A DNA stretch of 64,000 bases from Pyrrhoderma lamaoense (GCA_002794735.1 NBAZ01000002.1:744001-808000), one strand, 5' to 3'; counted from the first letter of the stretch, positions 45,401-59,886 are shown. Notes: a model not told the origin generated them from the sequence alone. Numbers and translations: made by a program.

Positions 45401-48400
45401 ATGCCTTCTCTACTTGCATCTCAGCTTTCCCAAGGCATTTCTCTCAACGCTCCACTGCTATCTGAAACTGCTCGGAGAAAACACTTTTCTTCATCTTCTT
45501 ACCTTTTTTCCTCCTTATCCAAAAGTCAGATTGATGACCTCGATGCAATACATGCACTATCCATCAATGCACTCGAACACCTCAAGCATATCTATCCGTC
45601 TGTCTTAGCTATCTCAGATAAAAACTCGCATACCTTCCGACTCGTCTTTTCCTCAAGAGCTAGAGAAACGGATAGGACTCTGATAACTCCAGAGGAGCTT
45701 ACTGAGCTCAATGCTGCCCTTAAGCAATGTATGCAGGCTCTTGGACCATGTTTAATGGAAGGGCATACCGGACGCATAATAGAATGGCTTGTCCGTCGAT
45801 TTCGTATCAATGAATTCAATGTACAGGACATTCTCTCCCTCTTTATGCCGTACCACGAGTCACCTCATTTTGCGAAAATGGTATCCATCCTCTCTATCGA
45901 CGATAATTCGCCATGGAGGTTCTTGTCAGCCTTTAAGACCCTTGGAAAGCCTTTACCACGAAGTGTCCTTACTACGGAAATGCTGAAAAGTAAAGAGTTG
46001 ACCCGGTACATTGTCAACTTACTGCCCGAAGCATTGTCTACATCAAAGGGTGTCAACGTTCACCGCACACTTCTCTGCTTTAATACAGCTATTCTTCTCG
46101 AATACATTACTCGGGCTGGGAAAAAGGATTTAGACGCAGGCCTAGTTGCGACACTACTCCCTTCTCTGACAGAACCAATAAAAGTTGGTATTGAACGTTC
46201 TATCTCCCGGGAGTTGGTCAAGGACGGGGTGGTGAGTACTTTCATATCATACCACTTGCTATCAAATACCCACTCGTATTCAGCTTGGAAGTTTTGTCCT
46301 TCTTGCCGCACTCTCACAGAGATGTTCGTTTACTCCGGCTGCCACAAAAACGATAGCATCAGGCATGATACACTGTGTTTTCATGACAGCGGTTGTCGAC
46401 GCACACCAACTTATAACAGCCCTTCTTTCGTTTTTAAGTGGCCAAGAGACGTTGCAAGATCTTCCAGCTAATTGTATTAGCGAATTTGTCTGTTTACCGT
46501 AAGCTCAATTTTGTTTCAAGAAACGGGATGCACATGGGATAACACAATAAACAATCCGATCAGTGATATCATTGATGCACTTCAATATGCGGTCCAATGG
46601 GTAGGTTTCGAAAAAATGATGAATCCTATTCTCGGGGGATTATCCAAAATGATACAGACACCAAAAATATGGAAGTCATTCACTTTTTACTTTCGTCAAA
46701 TCAGACTCCAGAACTTGTCCTTCGACGGCTAGCTAAGTTATTGCTACTAAAAGGGAATGATGAATTTCTCTTTCTTATGTTTCAAAGGCACCCTGAAGCA
46801 TTACGAGATGCCAGATGTGAACTTGTTGCCGAAGACGAAGAAAAGCTCCAGGAATTAGACAAATTGCTATTGAGACTTGCTGTAGTACGTTCCAACCATC
46901 TCCTTTCTACCCCGAACCCAACTGAATATATTTGTTTTAAATTTACCAGCCTCTTAGCTCTGGGAGTGAACTACATGACTTGATACTCACATCCACTAGT
47001 TCCGAGGCTTCGACGCGTGCTAGTTCACTCAAGCACATAGCTGATATTCTCGAAAACGGGGAAAAGGTCGAGAAGCTCTCTAAAGATGATCGCGTAGCTT
47101 TACTACAGGTGCTCCAAGATCGGGTCATGGATACAGACGCACCAGTTATTGAGACATTGTATCAACATCCACTTCAGTTGGAGTTCCTTTTCTCCGGCTG
47201 CCCAAATATTTTAGAAACAATCGCTAAGAGTCTTAAGGAGCAGCCAATATCCTGTTCTGTTTTGCTTGCACATCTATCCTATTACTGTAACGCATACATA
47301 GAGGCACACCCTGAAGATACGGAACGTGTCATTCGTGTATTTTTATTGCCATTTTCCTTGTATACGAAGGCACGAGGGAAAATAGTGAGAGCCGTATGGG
47401 AGGATGTCAGCAAATCACGCATAGCGGAGCACAAGCTCTTAAAAGGAATCGCTCAGATAACTCAGTCAGAGGGCGAAGCATGGAAGAAGAATGTGCTTAT
47501 AGCAGCGAAGCTGGCAGGTACGCTGGGACTCCTCACCTACCATATGCTAATGCCGCTCAATTTGTTTTGTAGAGAATATGAATACTACCGACGCGCATCC
47601 AGAACTCTTGGATTGGCTACTTCAAAGTATAACTGACAATAGAGACGTCCATCTGAGAAGCTTATCGTTACTAGTACTACACTCTTTCATAAGCAACTTG
47701 AATGGAGGACATAAAGTTGATGTCTCGTTAAGGGTACTTGACACTATAGTGACAAATGGCATTGACAGAACTCAGCTCGAGCCTGATATGGTTTTCGAAG
47801 AAGATGCCGTGCTCAAAAACGTATTTTCAAAACCAAATAGTGCTAAAACTCTAAAGAGGCTAGAGCTGATGCTTTTGTCCTTGCTTAGTACTATACCCTA
47901 TGCTTCTAGTAGCCAGCCTGAGTTCCAATGGTTTGATGATCTGAATAATGTGAGTGTAAATGTGTCTTACTATGATTTTTTCGATAATTAAACTTCGACA
48001 TCTAGGTCAATACTATCTCCTCGCAGAGTAGTCGTTTCCTCCTTCTCCAAAAGAACGTATATACATTACTCAATGCCTCAATCTCGACGACTGAAACCAT
48101 ATCTCAAATCAATAACAATATATTTACGCACTTCGGGTCCAACACCCTCCTATTCCTTGCTAGTTTGTGGATATCACCTCCATCCTTACCGAATATTATC
48201 ACGGACACAACACGCTACATCGCACTTCGCCATGCTTTAGCATTTATTCGGGCGAAGACGACTGATGATCATGTTATTGACATCCAAACTGTTTTGCCCT
48301 CATTACTGGTTTCTCTTCAGTCTACTGATAGGCGCGTACGGTTGGTAACTATGGATTGTATCACAACGTTGGCAGCTGCAGCCTCTAAGCCTAGTGGTGT

Positions 48401-51400
48401 CTATGCATATGACGTCGTTTATGGGCGTGTCTCTGGTAAGTTAGATAGTATGATGTGCGTGAACGTTAGCTAATTCCACAAAGCTGATTTGAAATATCTT
48501 GAATGGTCCGACGAGTTGCATTATCTTAAGCTTATGGCTAGCAACCGTGATCAACTGGTCAATGATCCGGATCATCTCATGCCATTTAATTATGAATTTC
48601 TCTCGCCGTCGAAAGCAGAGAACAGGAAGGATACTAGGTGAATACTCTTATGTTAGCTCTCTTTTGACCTGACTCACACGCATATATCAATTAAGACAAA
48701 GACGTCGCATCCTATGCTACTTGATTTCGCATGCTGTTTGTTGCCCTTCGCAAGTTGTTCAGCTTTCTATCCTCCGGTCATTACACCATGTATCGGATCC
48801 CATAAAATTCCAAATGCTGATACCATTAATCGAGAGGGGAATTAGCCGCACTCCATCTGAAAATAAAAACACCGAACTGGAGAAATATGTTTTGGAAGTA
48901 TATGATAGCTCGGCAGCAAAGGACTTGAACTCGGAAGAAGGGGACTCATGGCTTACCTTGACGCGAGTTTTGAAATACTACCTTGGATTCCGTAAGTGTC
49001 CAAAAGCATTTTACAGATATAATACTTAACTATTTTGAATTTTGGAAGGTAATGTAACGATTCAATGGAAGACACTCTACTCAAACCTTCAAAATTCACT
49101 TTTTGCTCATCTCTCAAACAAGCGACAACTAGAATTGTGCCTGATATTAATTGACTTTGGAATTCAGGTAGATGATGAAGTTAGTCACTCCTACTCCCCA
49201 GTTCTTGTGCATACTATACTGACTGGCACCTTAGTTCGATATTAAGAATCTATTGGGAGGATGTATCAGTCAGCCAGGGTTGATGGTTGCTCTCCTACAA
49301 TCTGTACAACCCGATGTATCAATTTCTACTGAGCGGGTTTCAAAGAAAGCCAAAATGGACCTGTGTGTATCATCTATCTTAAATATGAGTTTTATCTGAC
49401 AATAAAACAATAGGGGATCATCTGGATTACAGGATATCTTCCCTCGAATTACTTTGCTGGCCGAGATTCTGTCTTCAAAGGCACTTCCTGGCTCTTTAGA
49501 ATTAATCTCCAGTCTGCTCGACTCTCTTAGTCGCATAATCTCCTTCACTGCTTTAGATCGCGCAGAATTATTGTACCTTGAACAATTACTTATGACCTGC
49601 ATTGAGTCGGCTGCCTCTTCTATCAAGGTCTGTTTTCTTTGTATCTCGGTGTATGTATTCTAACGTATCTCTAGGAACTACCTAATCTTTCTCCGAATAT
49701 CATTCGAATCGATGCCTTAGTAGAATTGATGCGCAGTAAGCCTCCTTGTATTGAAATAGGATTTCAGCATGGGCTGATGTATCCATACAGCATCCGAGAA
49801 TCCTCAAACATTCCATCAGGCGCTACTTCTTATGGCATCTCTGGCAAGATTATCTCCTGCCTCCGTCTTGAGCAACATCATGCCCATCTTCACATTCATG
49901 GGATCCAATATACTTCATAGAGATGACTCATATAGCTTCAAGGTCATACAGAAGGTGAATAATCAACCCTCCTCATGACACCATTTTAATAGGTTTTGCA
50001 GACAACGGAGAGCATCGTTCCTGTTGCAGTCGCGTCATTAAAGGAAAAATACAATGACCCACTAGATCTATTCATTGGTTTGTACCTCTGTATGATGGAT
50101 CTATCTCATCAACTAACGATTTGTTGACTCAGGTTCGAGGGATCTTCTTAGGACATTCACTGATGCCAGCCCTCATATCCCCCGCCATCGTCGCACTAGG
50201 TGGGTGATATATGGACTCGTTAACCTTCTGCTTAGAATTAACTCCGTTGGTCTAGTTTCTTCGCTCATCTGGTCGACGTACTCAATCCTACTGAATATCT
50301 TGCACCAGTCATCATGCTCCTGGCAGACAAAGTCTCTAACCGTGTTTCTAGACAGAGTAGACAAGAAGCGTCTACAACACTATCACTTCCATTGAACATA
50401 ATGGCACATCATAAAACTGCCACAGTTTTTTCAGTGTGTTTTGTTTTGGCATGAATTAGTGATAATTTGACTGATATCTGGTACAATCTAGGCCATGCGG
50501 GAAGTAGTTGCAGAAGTAAAACGCCTCATTAGCTTGGTTACCGGCCAAGATTCTAATCTTAAAATATTCCTTGAGGCATCAGCGTGCGTATCATCACCTT
50601 GAAGTTATATGAAAAATCATATAACGAAAACTCTACAGGTCTGATGATCATGCTATTTCGGCCTCGGTGATTCGAAGAAGACAATGTCAGACATTACTTC
50701 TGCTCATTGGAATGGGAATGAAACAGATTAATTTTGCATCTGCGGATGACGAGTCCAAAAATAATTTGAAGCTGGTAGTGACGTCGCTTTTGGAAGTCTT
50801 ATCAAACGTTTCCCTTACACAGGATGTACCTGGGATGAAAGAAGTCGTGGATGCTGCACAATGGGCCTTATTGGAATCAATGAGCATCATCTCAGTGGCC
50901 TACTTTGTTGACACGTCTCTGACGATACTGAATAGCGACAACGTACCGGTATGTTATCCTAATAAAAAGTTTAATTCTCTGGATCTACTAAGCTGGCTAA
51001 ATTTTTTTAGGTTATAAAGGGTGCTCTGGAATTAATTTCTATCCGTGTACCAGATATTAAGGCGGAGACTCGCAAGTCTATCCGCTCTGTTATGGACCGG
51101 ATTGTACTACGTATAAATACTATCGCATCACAGACTCAGGACTTTGAGTTATTGTCCAGGTCCATGCAGGCCCTCCTCAGCATCGCCTCTCACTCACAGC
51201 CTGGAGAAGAGTCTGCATTGGTGGAGACAATATCTACTGTCACTGATGTCGTTACAAAGTTCCCTGAATTACGACCCGCTATCGCCCTTATTTCTGTATT
51301 AACGTTCGTAATCATGCTATCTTTTCAGGTTGGACATGGGAAACTGATAATCAGCTTATAGGACAAAACTTGGACCACGAATCATACCGTACCTCCGATT

Positions 51401-53056
51401 GCTTATCTCTGCAAATATAACAGTTTTAGAGTCGACATCTACTAGCTTGCATAATGGTACGTCGATTTTTTAGTCTACATCAATTTAACAGACATAAAAA
51501 CATCTCTTTAGAGGGTCAAGATATCATAGCAGAGGGATTCAGGTCTTTGTCTAGCTTGGTCACAACTGTCCCTACATTCTGGGGCCAGCAGGAGGTCATC
51601 GTCGTATTGAAATTCTTCATCAGAGAGAGTGCCATTGCTCACAGCGAAGTACCGAGTCAACTCGGGAAGCTCATCAAGTTGTTGGCCAGGCAGATTCCCA
51701 GTAAAATTGTTCTCCCTTCCATTATACAGTGCTGGCCATCCAACAATGAACTTAGAAAACCTGTAAGCTACATATTCTACTTTGTCAGAATGAAGTTAGT
51801 TCAACACTCCTTTAAGGATGGCGCAAATCGATACGAACGTTTTTCAGAACTGTTGAAACGTTGCATTCACTGTGCATCTCGCCCCGATGTTCTTGAAAAT
51901 TTGCGTCCCCTATTTACACATTTCTTAGAAGCATTCGATTTACGTTCAATTCTTCCATCAGAATCTGCGGTGAAGGTATGTCCATCTTATATCTAAACAG
52001 AAACCCTGATTAAAAATTTTTAAAAACACTATCTAGCTAGAAAACAAGATCATCAACGCTTTCCTGGAATTGGTGACTAAGCTTAATGAAACTGCGTTCC
52101 AGCCCCTATTCAGAAAGGCGTGCGATTGGGCATTTGGTGACAATTCCTGTGAGTGTACTTGACCCCACCTCAATTCTCATCTATCCTTTTCTTGGCCTCT
52201 AACAACAATAATTAAATAGCTCCTGGGAGAAAGATCACATTCTGTCGGTTATATGCAGCCCATCTGGACCTATTCAGGGTTTGTTTACCAACTTGTACTA
52301 TATATTCTTAAGGAGTCTCGATCTGACTAATCGAATTTTTTCTAGGATCTAATGACACCATACATGTCTTTACTCCTTGATAGGTTTGTAGAGCTTCTAG
52401 AGTCGTTTACAAAAAGTGAGAACGATGATAAAGATCTCTGGGCTGCAACTATCACCACTTTAAGCAAGAGTTTCAAAGTTGATGATGGAGGTCAGTATTA
52501 TCACTATCGTAACTGACTTATCCTATCAAAACTCGTTTTTTTTCTAATAATTTATCACTGTATCTTTTGTTACAGCGTTTTGGAGAGACGAAAAACTCCG
52601 CCGTATTACCCGTCCATTAACGCAACAAATCCTTGTATGCATCACGAACCTAAGAATAAGCGAATCCGACAGGAATCAGTTGCTAGACTGCCTGACTGCT
52701 TCTGTTGATTGTATGGAAGACGATACGACAGCCAACACGATTAACCAAGCGATCCTCGCGCTAACTCGCTCTGAGGATGTACGGGTACGACTGTTTGCCT
52801 TACAATGCGCCTCATCAATCTGGAGAGCACATGGATCTAAACTTAGAGGTATATATCGGTTTTGTTCTCACCTAGTCCTTTGTAAAACATCACTGATTGA
52901 TTGGTAACCTTGGATATTTTTGGTCTAGGGTTCGGTCCGGAAACTGCAACCTCTATTATAGAGTGCGCTGATGATGAAAACGATAGTGTCGTTCGTGAAT
53001 GCCGACATCTCAAAGACGCTGTGGAAGCAGTAACTGGAAAGATTGATGGTCTATAA
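45401..53056 (+). CDS. UTP10: U3 snoRNP protein UTP10 (HEATR1)
   Basis: Very large HEAT-repeat protein of the UtpA/t-UTP subcomplex, part of the SSU processome that assembles on nascent 35S pre-rRNA and couples Pol I transcription to early processing. Evidence is the start SLLASQLSQGISLNAPLLSE with HFSSSSYLFSS, which matches the family N-terminus, the continuous all-helical repeat sequence over 7.6 kb, and the uninterrupted chain of about 25 short-intron exons. Recognisable pieces include EEKLQELDKLLLRLA, RVIRVFLLPFSLYTKARGKI, the BP28CT-type region near 51500-52100 with KFFIRESAIAH and FSELLKRCIHC, and a final FGPETATSIIECADDENDSVVRECRHLKDAVEAVTG. I estimate about 2,000 residues. It follows RPA49 on the same strand; both act in rRNA synthesis. 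Confidence 0.88.
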
Positions 53057-53603
53057 GCAATTTCATCTTCTTCCCTTACTCCTTTGGAAGAGAAAAGTAG
53101 GATAAGTAGCTAATCAATAGTTTACTTTTTTTAATTCACTATCTGCATTTTTACCCCTGAGTGTACATGTACCTGTATAATTTCGGACTGTTAAATCAAG
53201 ATGAGAGGAAAAGAGTTTATGAAATAAGTCAAAAGATGAAAGACACTACAGAAGATGGAAGTAAAATTGAAAAAGTAACTACAAATAAAGAGGTGATAAC
53301 AACTTGCACAATGTGAGAAGGAGTGAAGAGGAGAAAAGGAGAGTAATGACTGTCCATTAATCAGAAGAGTTGCTGATATATACAGAACACTAGCTTGCTT
53401 GAAAGAGTACCCTTTCTATGTAAGGTAACACCCCTCCCCTGATATGTCATGACGAATGATTCGAAAAAATAACAGCTAACCTGTATTCCAAAAAACGACT
53501 AAAAATTAAAGAGAGGAAAAAATGGTCGTAAAAAGATTGGTAAGTGCACAGAATATAATAATGAATCCATAAGTAACCCGGGTATCTAGGGAATAAAAAA
53601 AGA
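53057..53603. other. Convergent spacer
   Basis: 547 bases between the stop codons of UTP10 (+) and the PAK-like kinase (-). It is AT-rich and purine-rich on the plus strand. No gene or structured repeat was found. Confidence 0.5.
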
Positions 53604-56600
53604 CTATGAAAGAACAGTCCCTTGTGAATCGGAGCTTTGCCGTCTATGCATACGCTCTTCTGTACTCCTGCATTGATCAAGTATATCAATAATACCAGAG
53701 CGCGCACAAGCAGAACGAAGGAAAGGTGTCTGTTTATTCAACAAGATGATATTGCATTTTAATCATCAGCCATTTGATTTCTATTCATCTGAAAAGGAAT
53801 ATGTACTCACCGTCATAAGTTCGTGAGCAGATGGGCGAGAGTTAGATAAGGAAGAACAACGAGCTAAGAAATCGTGGAAAGATTGTGTATATACTTCGGC
53901 TTGTGAGAGTGGTGGCAAGCATGATGGCAGTGATCGATGATCTTCGACGTCAAAGTCAATAAAAGGTGGCTTCGCTTCGGCCATTTCCCAGACAGTTGCA
54001 CCAGCAGACCAAACATCGACTTTCCGTGCGTCATAAGAACCTTCGCGCATCTCAGGTGCCTAAATTAGACCAATTAAATATAGTTTCATAAAGAGTAACA
54101 AAACAAATAGGCATAGACGTACCTGCCAATAAATAACCCCTACAGGCTCATTAAACATTGGGTATTGGGAATCTACAAGGAGTGCCTGCGTGAAATCCGC
54201 TAAAATTTGGTTTAGTTTATGAATATGCGTAGATCTATCCAGATAAGTGCTTACTCAATTTCAAAACACCCTGACTATTGACCAGCAAATTGTCAGAGCG
54301 AACGTCGCGGTGAGCTATACCGTTGTCTTCGAGGTGTACTAACGCACTGAAGATCTAGATAGGCAGCGACCATCAGCTAAATGAAAGATGTCTTAGATCA
54401 CATCAATATATACTTACGTCACTAGCAAATCTCGCAATAACCTTTTCTTGTAGTAGGATACCTTCATCCACAAGGCCAAGGATGTCAGCAAGACTACGAT
54501 CCATCAGGGCCATCTCGATCCAAAGAGCATCATCAGTAAGATCCACATAAAGGGCGTCCATTGACAAAATGTTCGTATGTGTTATACGAGACATCAACAA
54601 CAATTCTTTTCGTAAGTCAACCAGTTTTTGCGATCCTCCGGGTAGGAGTGGCACATTTTTGATCGCCACTACTGTGCCAGATGCCACTTTTTGTACCTTC
54701 GCACCAGCCTTTTTCAAGGAACGACCGACAACAACAGCAGAGAACACAGATCCAGACTCGCCTTCTGCGATTTCCTGCATTTCCGAAAATAACTCTCGAG
54801 GATCAACTGTATGGTCGATAAATTCTTCAAGGGGCTCGACTACCTCAGATACCCAACCTCTATAACGGGAAAGAGGAGAGGTTGAGGTTGACGATGAGCA
54901 GGAAGATGGCGTAGGAGATCGGGCTGAGGTTGGTATATAAGAAGCAGAAGAAGGAGAAAGGAATTTAGGGGATGTTCCATTAGCATCTGGAATAGCAAGT
55001 AATGGCTTTTTAGCTGATGTTGGCTCTCTAAAAGGGTTATAAACCGCATCAGAATCCCTACGAACTCTTCCATGCATCTCATAATGCGGAGAAGGTGTCT
55101 CCACAAGCCAATCGACAACAGCTGATGCTCCATCAGAAACAACTTCTTCCGAAAACCTGCTAGTACGATCCTCACACAAATCGGTGGTTATGCTAATCTG
55201 GCCAACTTTCAGCTCCTCTTTGTTGCTCCATTTTTCTTCTGCTTCCGATTCACTAGGAGATAGTATACTTCCATCACTCTCAGACCCAGTGTACCTCAAC
55301 TCAACGTGCAACGGAATTGAGCTTCTCACAAGAGCAGATTCATCTGAACCCGAGGTAACACTTAGTGGTTTGGCTTGGGACGAGGAAGATGAACCAGATC
55401 CAGAGCTTGACTGAGAAGAGCGCACAGAAGCCGGACTATGTAATGAATCAGTAGCATATGGTAGAGACGTTACTAAGGAATCCGATTCGGTCGAGAAGGA
55501 CGCAGACATTGGTGATGCTTGAACCGAACTAATAGTGAAACCGCCGTCGTTGGGTGAGGGGGTGGTAAAGGAAAATCCTCTGCACAAGGGAACGTCGCTG
55601 AGGCACCATCGCTACTGGTCATACTTAGGGGGCGGTCCTCTGTAGACAAGGGCGTCCCTCGTAGGGTGCCGGTACTAGTCTGCTGTAGGTTAGCACGGTT
55701 TCCAACGGTGACGGGTGCGGGAACAGTGACAGCATTCACAACACTAGTCTTCTGCACATGGGCAATAGTTGCATCACGTACGTCACGAACCGTTGTTGCG
55801 CGACTCCACCGACTTTCTGCACCAATAGTCACTTGACTATCTCTACTACTCGTCATGGAAGGAACAGTAGACGTTCTTCTCTGTTCAGATTCATACGAAG
55901 AATTGAGGAACTCAAAAGGCTTTGGAGATGAGAAATGTGAGTCAACAGAAGAGGGTATTGGTGGACTAGGGAGATAAGGATATGTCGAGGCAAGTGGAGA
56001 AGAATCTGCTCTGTCCGACTGGAATTGTACTAAAGAGAGAACCTCGTTGAACAACTGAGTACTCCTTATGGGATTACTTGCTTCCTGTAGCCCGCTCTCC
56101 GTCAATCCGGTTTCATCGCTCTCAACCGAGATGGTTATGTCATTGATAGGAGGTGTCAAAAGCAATGGAGGAACGGTTGCCTTTTTCACACTCAGATGCT
56201 CTGTCGTCTTGATCGGAGCCGTACTATCGCATTGAGAAGTTGATGGCGTTGCTACTGTAGAAGACTCTGGTAATGATCCGAGGCTAGGAGTACTCATAGC
56301 AGAGAAAAGTGAGGCAGTCCAATCGCTAAGATCATCTTGATGTAGAGATAATCGAGGAGGATTGGGCATGGCCCAAGAAACCGGCGAACTTGGGGGAGAA
56401 GGATTTGTAATACGGGGTGCTTGGCTTACAGCTACGCTGAAGCGGGGAGGGGCTGATAAGGAGCCGTCGACTTCAGGAGTATGTAGCGCGGCGCTTTCGC
56501 CTCGCAGCAAGACTTCGGGAGTTACTGTCTCTTCTGAATGTCTCTCTATCGTCGAGTCTAGGGTTGCTGATCGAGTCTCATTTTTCCTGGTATCTGAGTT

Positions 56601-57913
56601 AAGATATCCTGATTTTTCATCTCTATACGATCCCTTTACGGTGTTGGAACGATCTAATGGGCCATAAGCAGGTGGAGGGGATGGTGGATCGCTATTAACG
56701 ACTCTAAAGGTAGCTGTATCCGCTCGACTAGGAGGTGTCCTAGGTGGTCGATCTCCATATCTACTCTCCACTCGAGGTGAGTCTCTCCTCGTGGTTTGTG
56801 TAGGTACTGCTTGCGTGACAGATGGAAACTGCGAAGCGGTGGCAGTGCGAGGATCACCATCATCAGTAAGGTCAGACGTCGCCGAAAGAGACGTCCTGTG
56901 GTTGAAGCTGTAGCTCGGAGAAGGAAGATAAGGACTATTCAATTGATTATCGGAATTTGTGCTGTGTGTACCCGTGGACACCGATGAGGTATCATCCTGC
57001 TGACCCGCCCGCCTTATTGACAGTGGAGGTATGGGGAAGCTACAAGGTGGATGAGGAGAAAGGGAACTCGGCGAGGCTGATGATGCAACGGAAGAGGATA
57101 TAGATGGAGAATAGGGAGAATCGGAGCGGGACCGAATTGACTCGGGTGAAATATCTGGATGGTGCTGTAGATACGTGGTACGATTACGACGTGAATGAAT
57201 TGAAAGAATGTCAATGTCTCTTATTCCCTCCTTCCTCAGTTGTTCCAACCATTCTGGAGGAATTTGGGATAGACTATGATATATCATTAGTAAAATTTCT
57301 TTTTGAGATGTAGATATATATTACCCTTCATCTACATGTAAATGATGCTGTGAAAGTTTGTGAACAGATGCAAGAGAATATACAAGAGCCACACACTCAC
57401 CTGTACATTATACGGCTTTGATACACTCATGTCTTCTTCTACGGGCAAACCGTCTTCACTATCGCCTGTCAATGCCGAATCAAACGTTGTTCGAGATGCG
57501 TTCGACCTCATGAATATTTTTGGCTTCCTCCCAAAAGAAGATGAAAGCTTTGAAAAACCACGACGAAATGGGCTCATTTCGCTCGCTTGACTTTGTGAGG
57601 TCAACGAAGAGGACATTGTAGCATGGCTATGAGTCGATACCGGAGACATTGTCCTAGTAAGGTCTGCTTGTGAATGGGCTGCAGAGATACTGATGGGCGT
57701 CCGTGGTAGCTGGAGATGCAGTGTGTCATGAGAAGAACTCGCGATTGATGCTGTATGCATTGACAGTGCATGAGATGGTGCGAGCGATACAACAGACTTC
57801 GATCCTTGGCTGTACCATTTGTCTTTGGGAGGCGGTCGTGGTGGCTTTGATGTGAACTTGCCAAACACGTTCAATGTCGAGAAACGAGATACGGGTTTCG
57901 TCTGATTCTCCAT
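53604..57913 (-). CDS. PAK-like kinase with CRIB and DFT motif
   Basis: A STE20/PAK-group protein without a PH domain. It starts at 57913 (MENQTKPVSRFSTLNVFGKF). The CRIB motif, split by introns, reads ISKPYNV-type SKPYNVQ|HHLHVDEG|LSQIPPEWLEQLRKEGI at about 57400-57230. A Ser/Thr/Pro-rich linker of roughly 800 residues follows. The kinase domain (from about 54800) has a Gly-loop GESGSVFSAVV, VAIKNVPLLPGG with the ATP-anchoring Lys, HRDVRSDN with the catalytic Asp, then LADFTQALLV where DFG is expected, and YWQAPEMREG with DVWSAG. The DFG Gly is thus Thr, and the catalytic loop has Arg in place of the second Lys. Activity may be weak or altered. The intact frame and splice sites argue for a functional gene. 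It is distinct from CLA4 at 15.7 kb. Confidence 0.85.
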
Positions 57914-58259
57914 AAGGAGTAGTGGGATAAGGAGACAAAGAAGACCGGAAAAGACAGTGGGGGGGAAGAACTGGATATCGACCAGCGACGGCGAGGACAG
58001 CGTCTACGTCTGCGACGACGAATGAGCAACGGCGACGACGACGAGGAGTACTGCAAAGTTAAAGGCGCGTGCGGGAGAAATGAAAGAGAGGACCCATCTA
58101 AACCCCTAAAATAGAGTATACTTCACACGTTATTTAGAAAAAAGACACACAAGAACAAGTGATAAACCCTCAAAAAACTGCATTAAGCGGTATTTGCATC
58201 AATTTATGGAAATAAAATGTCCAGGTCTAGAATCACAAAAAGAAACAATAAACTCATAA
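57914..58259. other. Spacer upstream of the PAK-like kinase gene
   Basis: 346 bases between the start of the PAK-like kinase gene and the stop codon of the SRPBCC gene, both on the minus strand. The part next to the kinase start contains a GAC/GACG-rich low-complexity stretch near 58000-58045, probably its 5' UTR. Confidence 0.4.
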
Positions 58260-59033
58260 TCAATTCATCAATTCGCTTCTGTTCTTCAACCCTGCCACAA
58301 ATCCATTGAACGACTCGATCAACGATTTTCCCAAGAACCACTTGAGATAGTAGGCAAGTACGCCATTGAAATCCTCATGTGTATCGTATGACGTCTTGCC
58401 ATCCGACGTGCGTGTTAATGTTTGCCAGCGTTGTGCTCGCATCGCCCAGTTTGGATAGTCAATGTTCTTCCAGCTGAGCACAAAGTTTACTGGATCCACT
58501 ACTTTAATAACCTCATGAGCCGTTTGCGCGTTCTTCTTGTCGCTCAGAGAGGGTGGTATATTACAAATCATCACAAGTTCTTTCCCAACTTCAAGCTCCT
58601 GCTTCGCATCTACCTGGCCTGATTGATCGAACACGGTCATGGAACGTCTTATCAGTCCGGACGAAACATGATGCGATCGGCAGAATAAAGTGTTACATCC
58701 AATACGTTATTGACACCAATCATCGTGAGTATTATACACATGATTGTCAATAAATGAAATTCAGAAAATCAGCCTGAATATTATACGATCTGAACGTAGC
58801 ATACGTACACAAAAGGATTCCTGATGCGGTCCCTTGAATATCAGCTCACAAGCTAGAACCGTCCCATTGATCTCAATGGAAACTCACCATTCGTGATACT
58901 TCGGCAAATCTGTCAACACTTCCCAGACCGTTTCCACCGGTGCATCAATCTCAGTCGTCAAATGCACGGAAAACACTGGATTCTCTGTACTAGAACTGCC
59001 AATATGTGGTTCTATTGACTGCAAGGTCGACAT
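58260..59033 (-). CDS. SRPBCC (START-like) ligand-binding fold protein
   Basis: Three or four exons on the minus strand, about 185 residues. The start at 59033 reads MSTLQSIEPHIGSS and then VFSVHLTTEIDAPVETVWEVLTDLPKYHEW, the typical first strand and helices of the SRPBCC/polyketide-cyclase-like fold. A 14-base exon (N-P-F-V) follows, and then RSMTVFDQSGQVD. The remainder has LVMICNIPPSL, FVLSWKNIDYPNWAMRAQRWQTL, YDTHEDFNGVLAYYLKWFLGKSLIESFNGFVAGLKNRSE, matching small SRPBCC proteins common in fungi. These bind hydrophobic ligands in a cavity; the ligand and role are unknown. The tiny exon is an inference from phase and the conserved WNPFV sequence. Confidence 0.75.
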
Positions 59034-59886
59034 GTTGCGCAGTATAATGTATGGCTCGAGATTAGAATTGGTACTTTACACTACAATGTCGCAGCAAGCA
59101 GCCTTAAGAAGGTCTGATGATGGTGAGAAATTTTGGAAGCATTATTTTGGTATGCATAATGCAACGTCAGAATGTAAATTCAAATTTAGGTGATTTGGTT
59201 GATTCACTGATTCTACTGTGTGCGCTAACTATGTTCCGGTCTGGGTGTTGGTAGCACAACCACACATCACGCGTCATGAGTATCAAGCTAAGAAACTCAA
59301 TAGCGCTAGTATATGCGCTACCGGTATACTTTCACTTTTTTAAGAAATTTCAAACCCTAGAGAACCGCGGAGTTTCTCAAACTCCTTGTGGGCAACAAAC
59401 ATAACACTTTTTATAAGAATGTGAGTTTATTGGCCCGGAACATACAAAAAACCATCGGGTACCTAAAACATATTGAAGCTATGCCACCCTCATACTCTAA
59501 TACTCTATTAACATAATGAAAGTGGAGTATATGAACATTCGGTTGTTCGACCAGGCACATCCAATCTTCTCAGGCACCCACGACATTTGAGGTCTTGGCA
59601 AAATAATATATGGTAAAAACACATCCTATGAAAAGTCTGATATGTATAATTTTATGCTTTCCCTGGTTGCGCTTCATTCTTTATCTGATTAACACCACGC
59701 GTGCTCCCTGGATCAATATACCAGTGTTTGCATACGCATATACAGTTACCAACGCGAACAAAGATATAGTAAAGTCACTCTACTAATTGTGGCTCATATC
59801 ACTAGTATCAAGCCAGCCACCTTTATCCAAAGCATTATGGCGCGCGAACCCAAACTTACTATTCTTACTCTTTGGCTTCCTACCCT
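59034..59886. other. AT-rich spacer
   Basis: 853 bases, AT-rich, upstream of the SRPBCC gene and downstream of the small acidic protein gene, both on the minus strand. No open frame with a recognisable feature. Confidence 0.5.

Noticed and set aside
55184..55414. Plus-strand frames over the 53.6-57.9 kb kinase gene
   Set aside because: These are antisense shadows of the Ser-rich linker of the PAK-like kinase.
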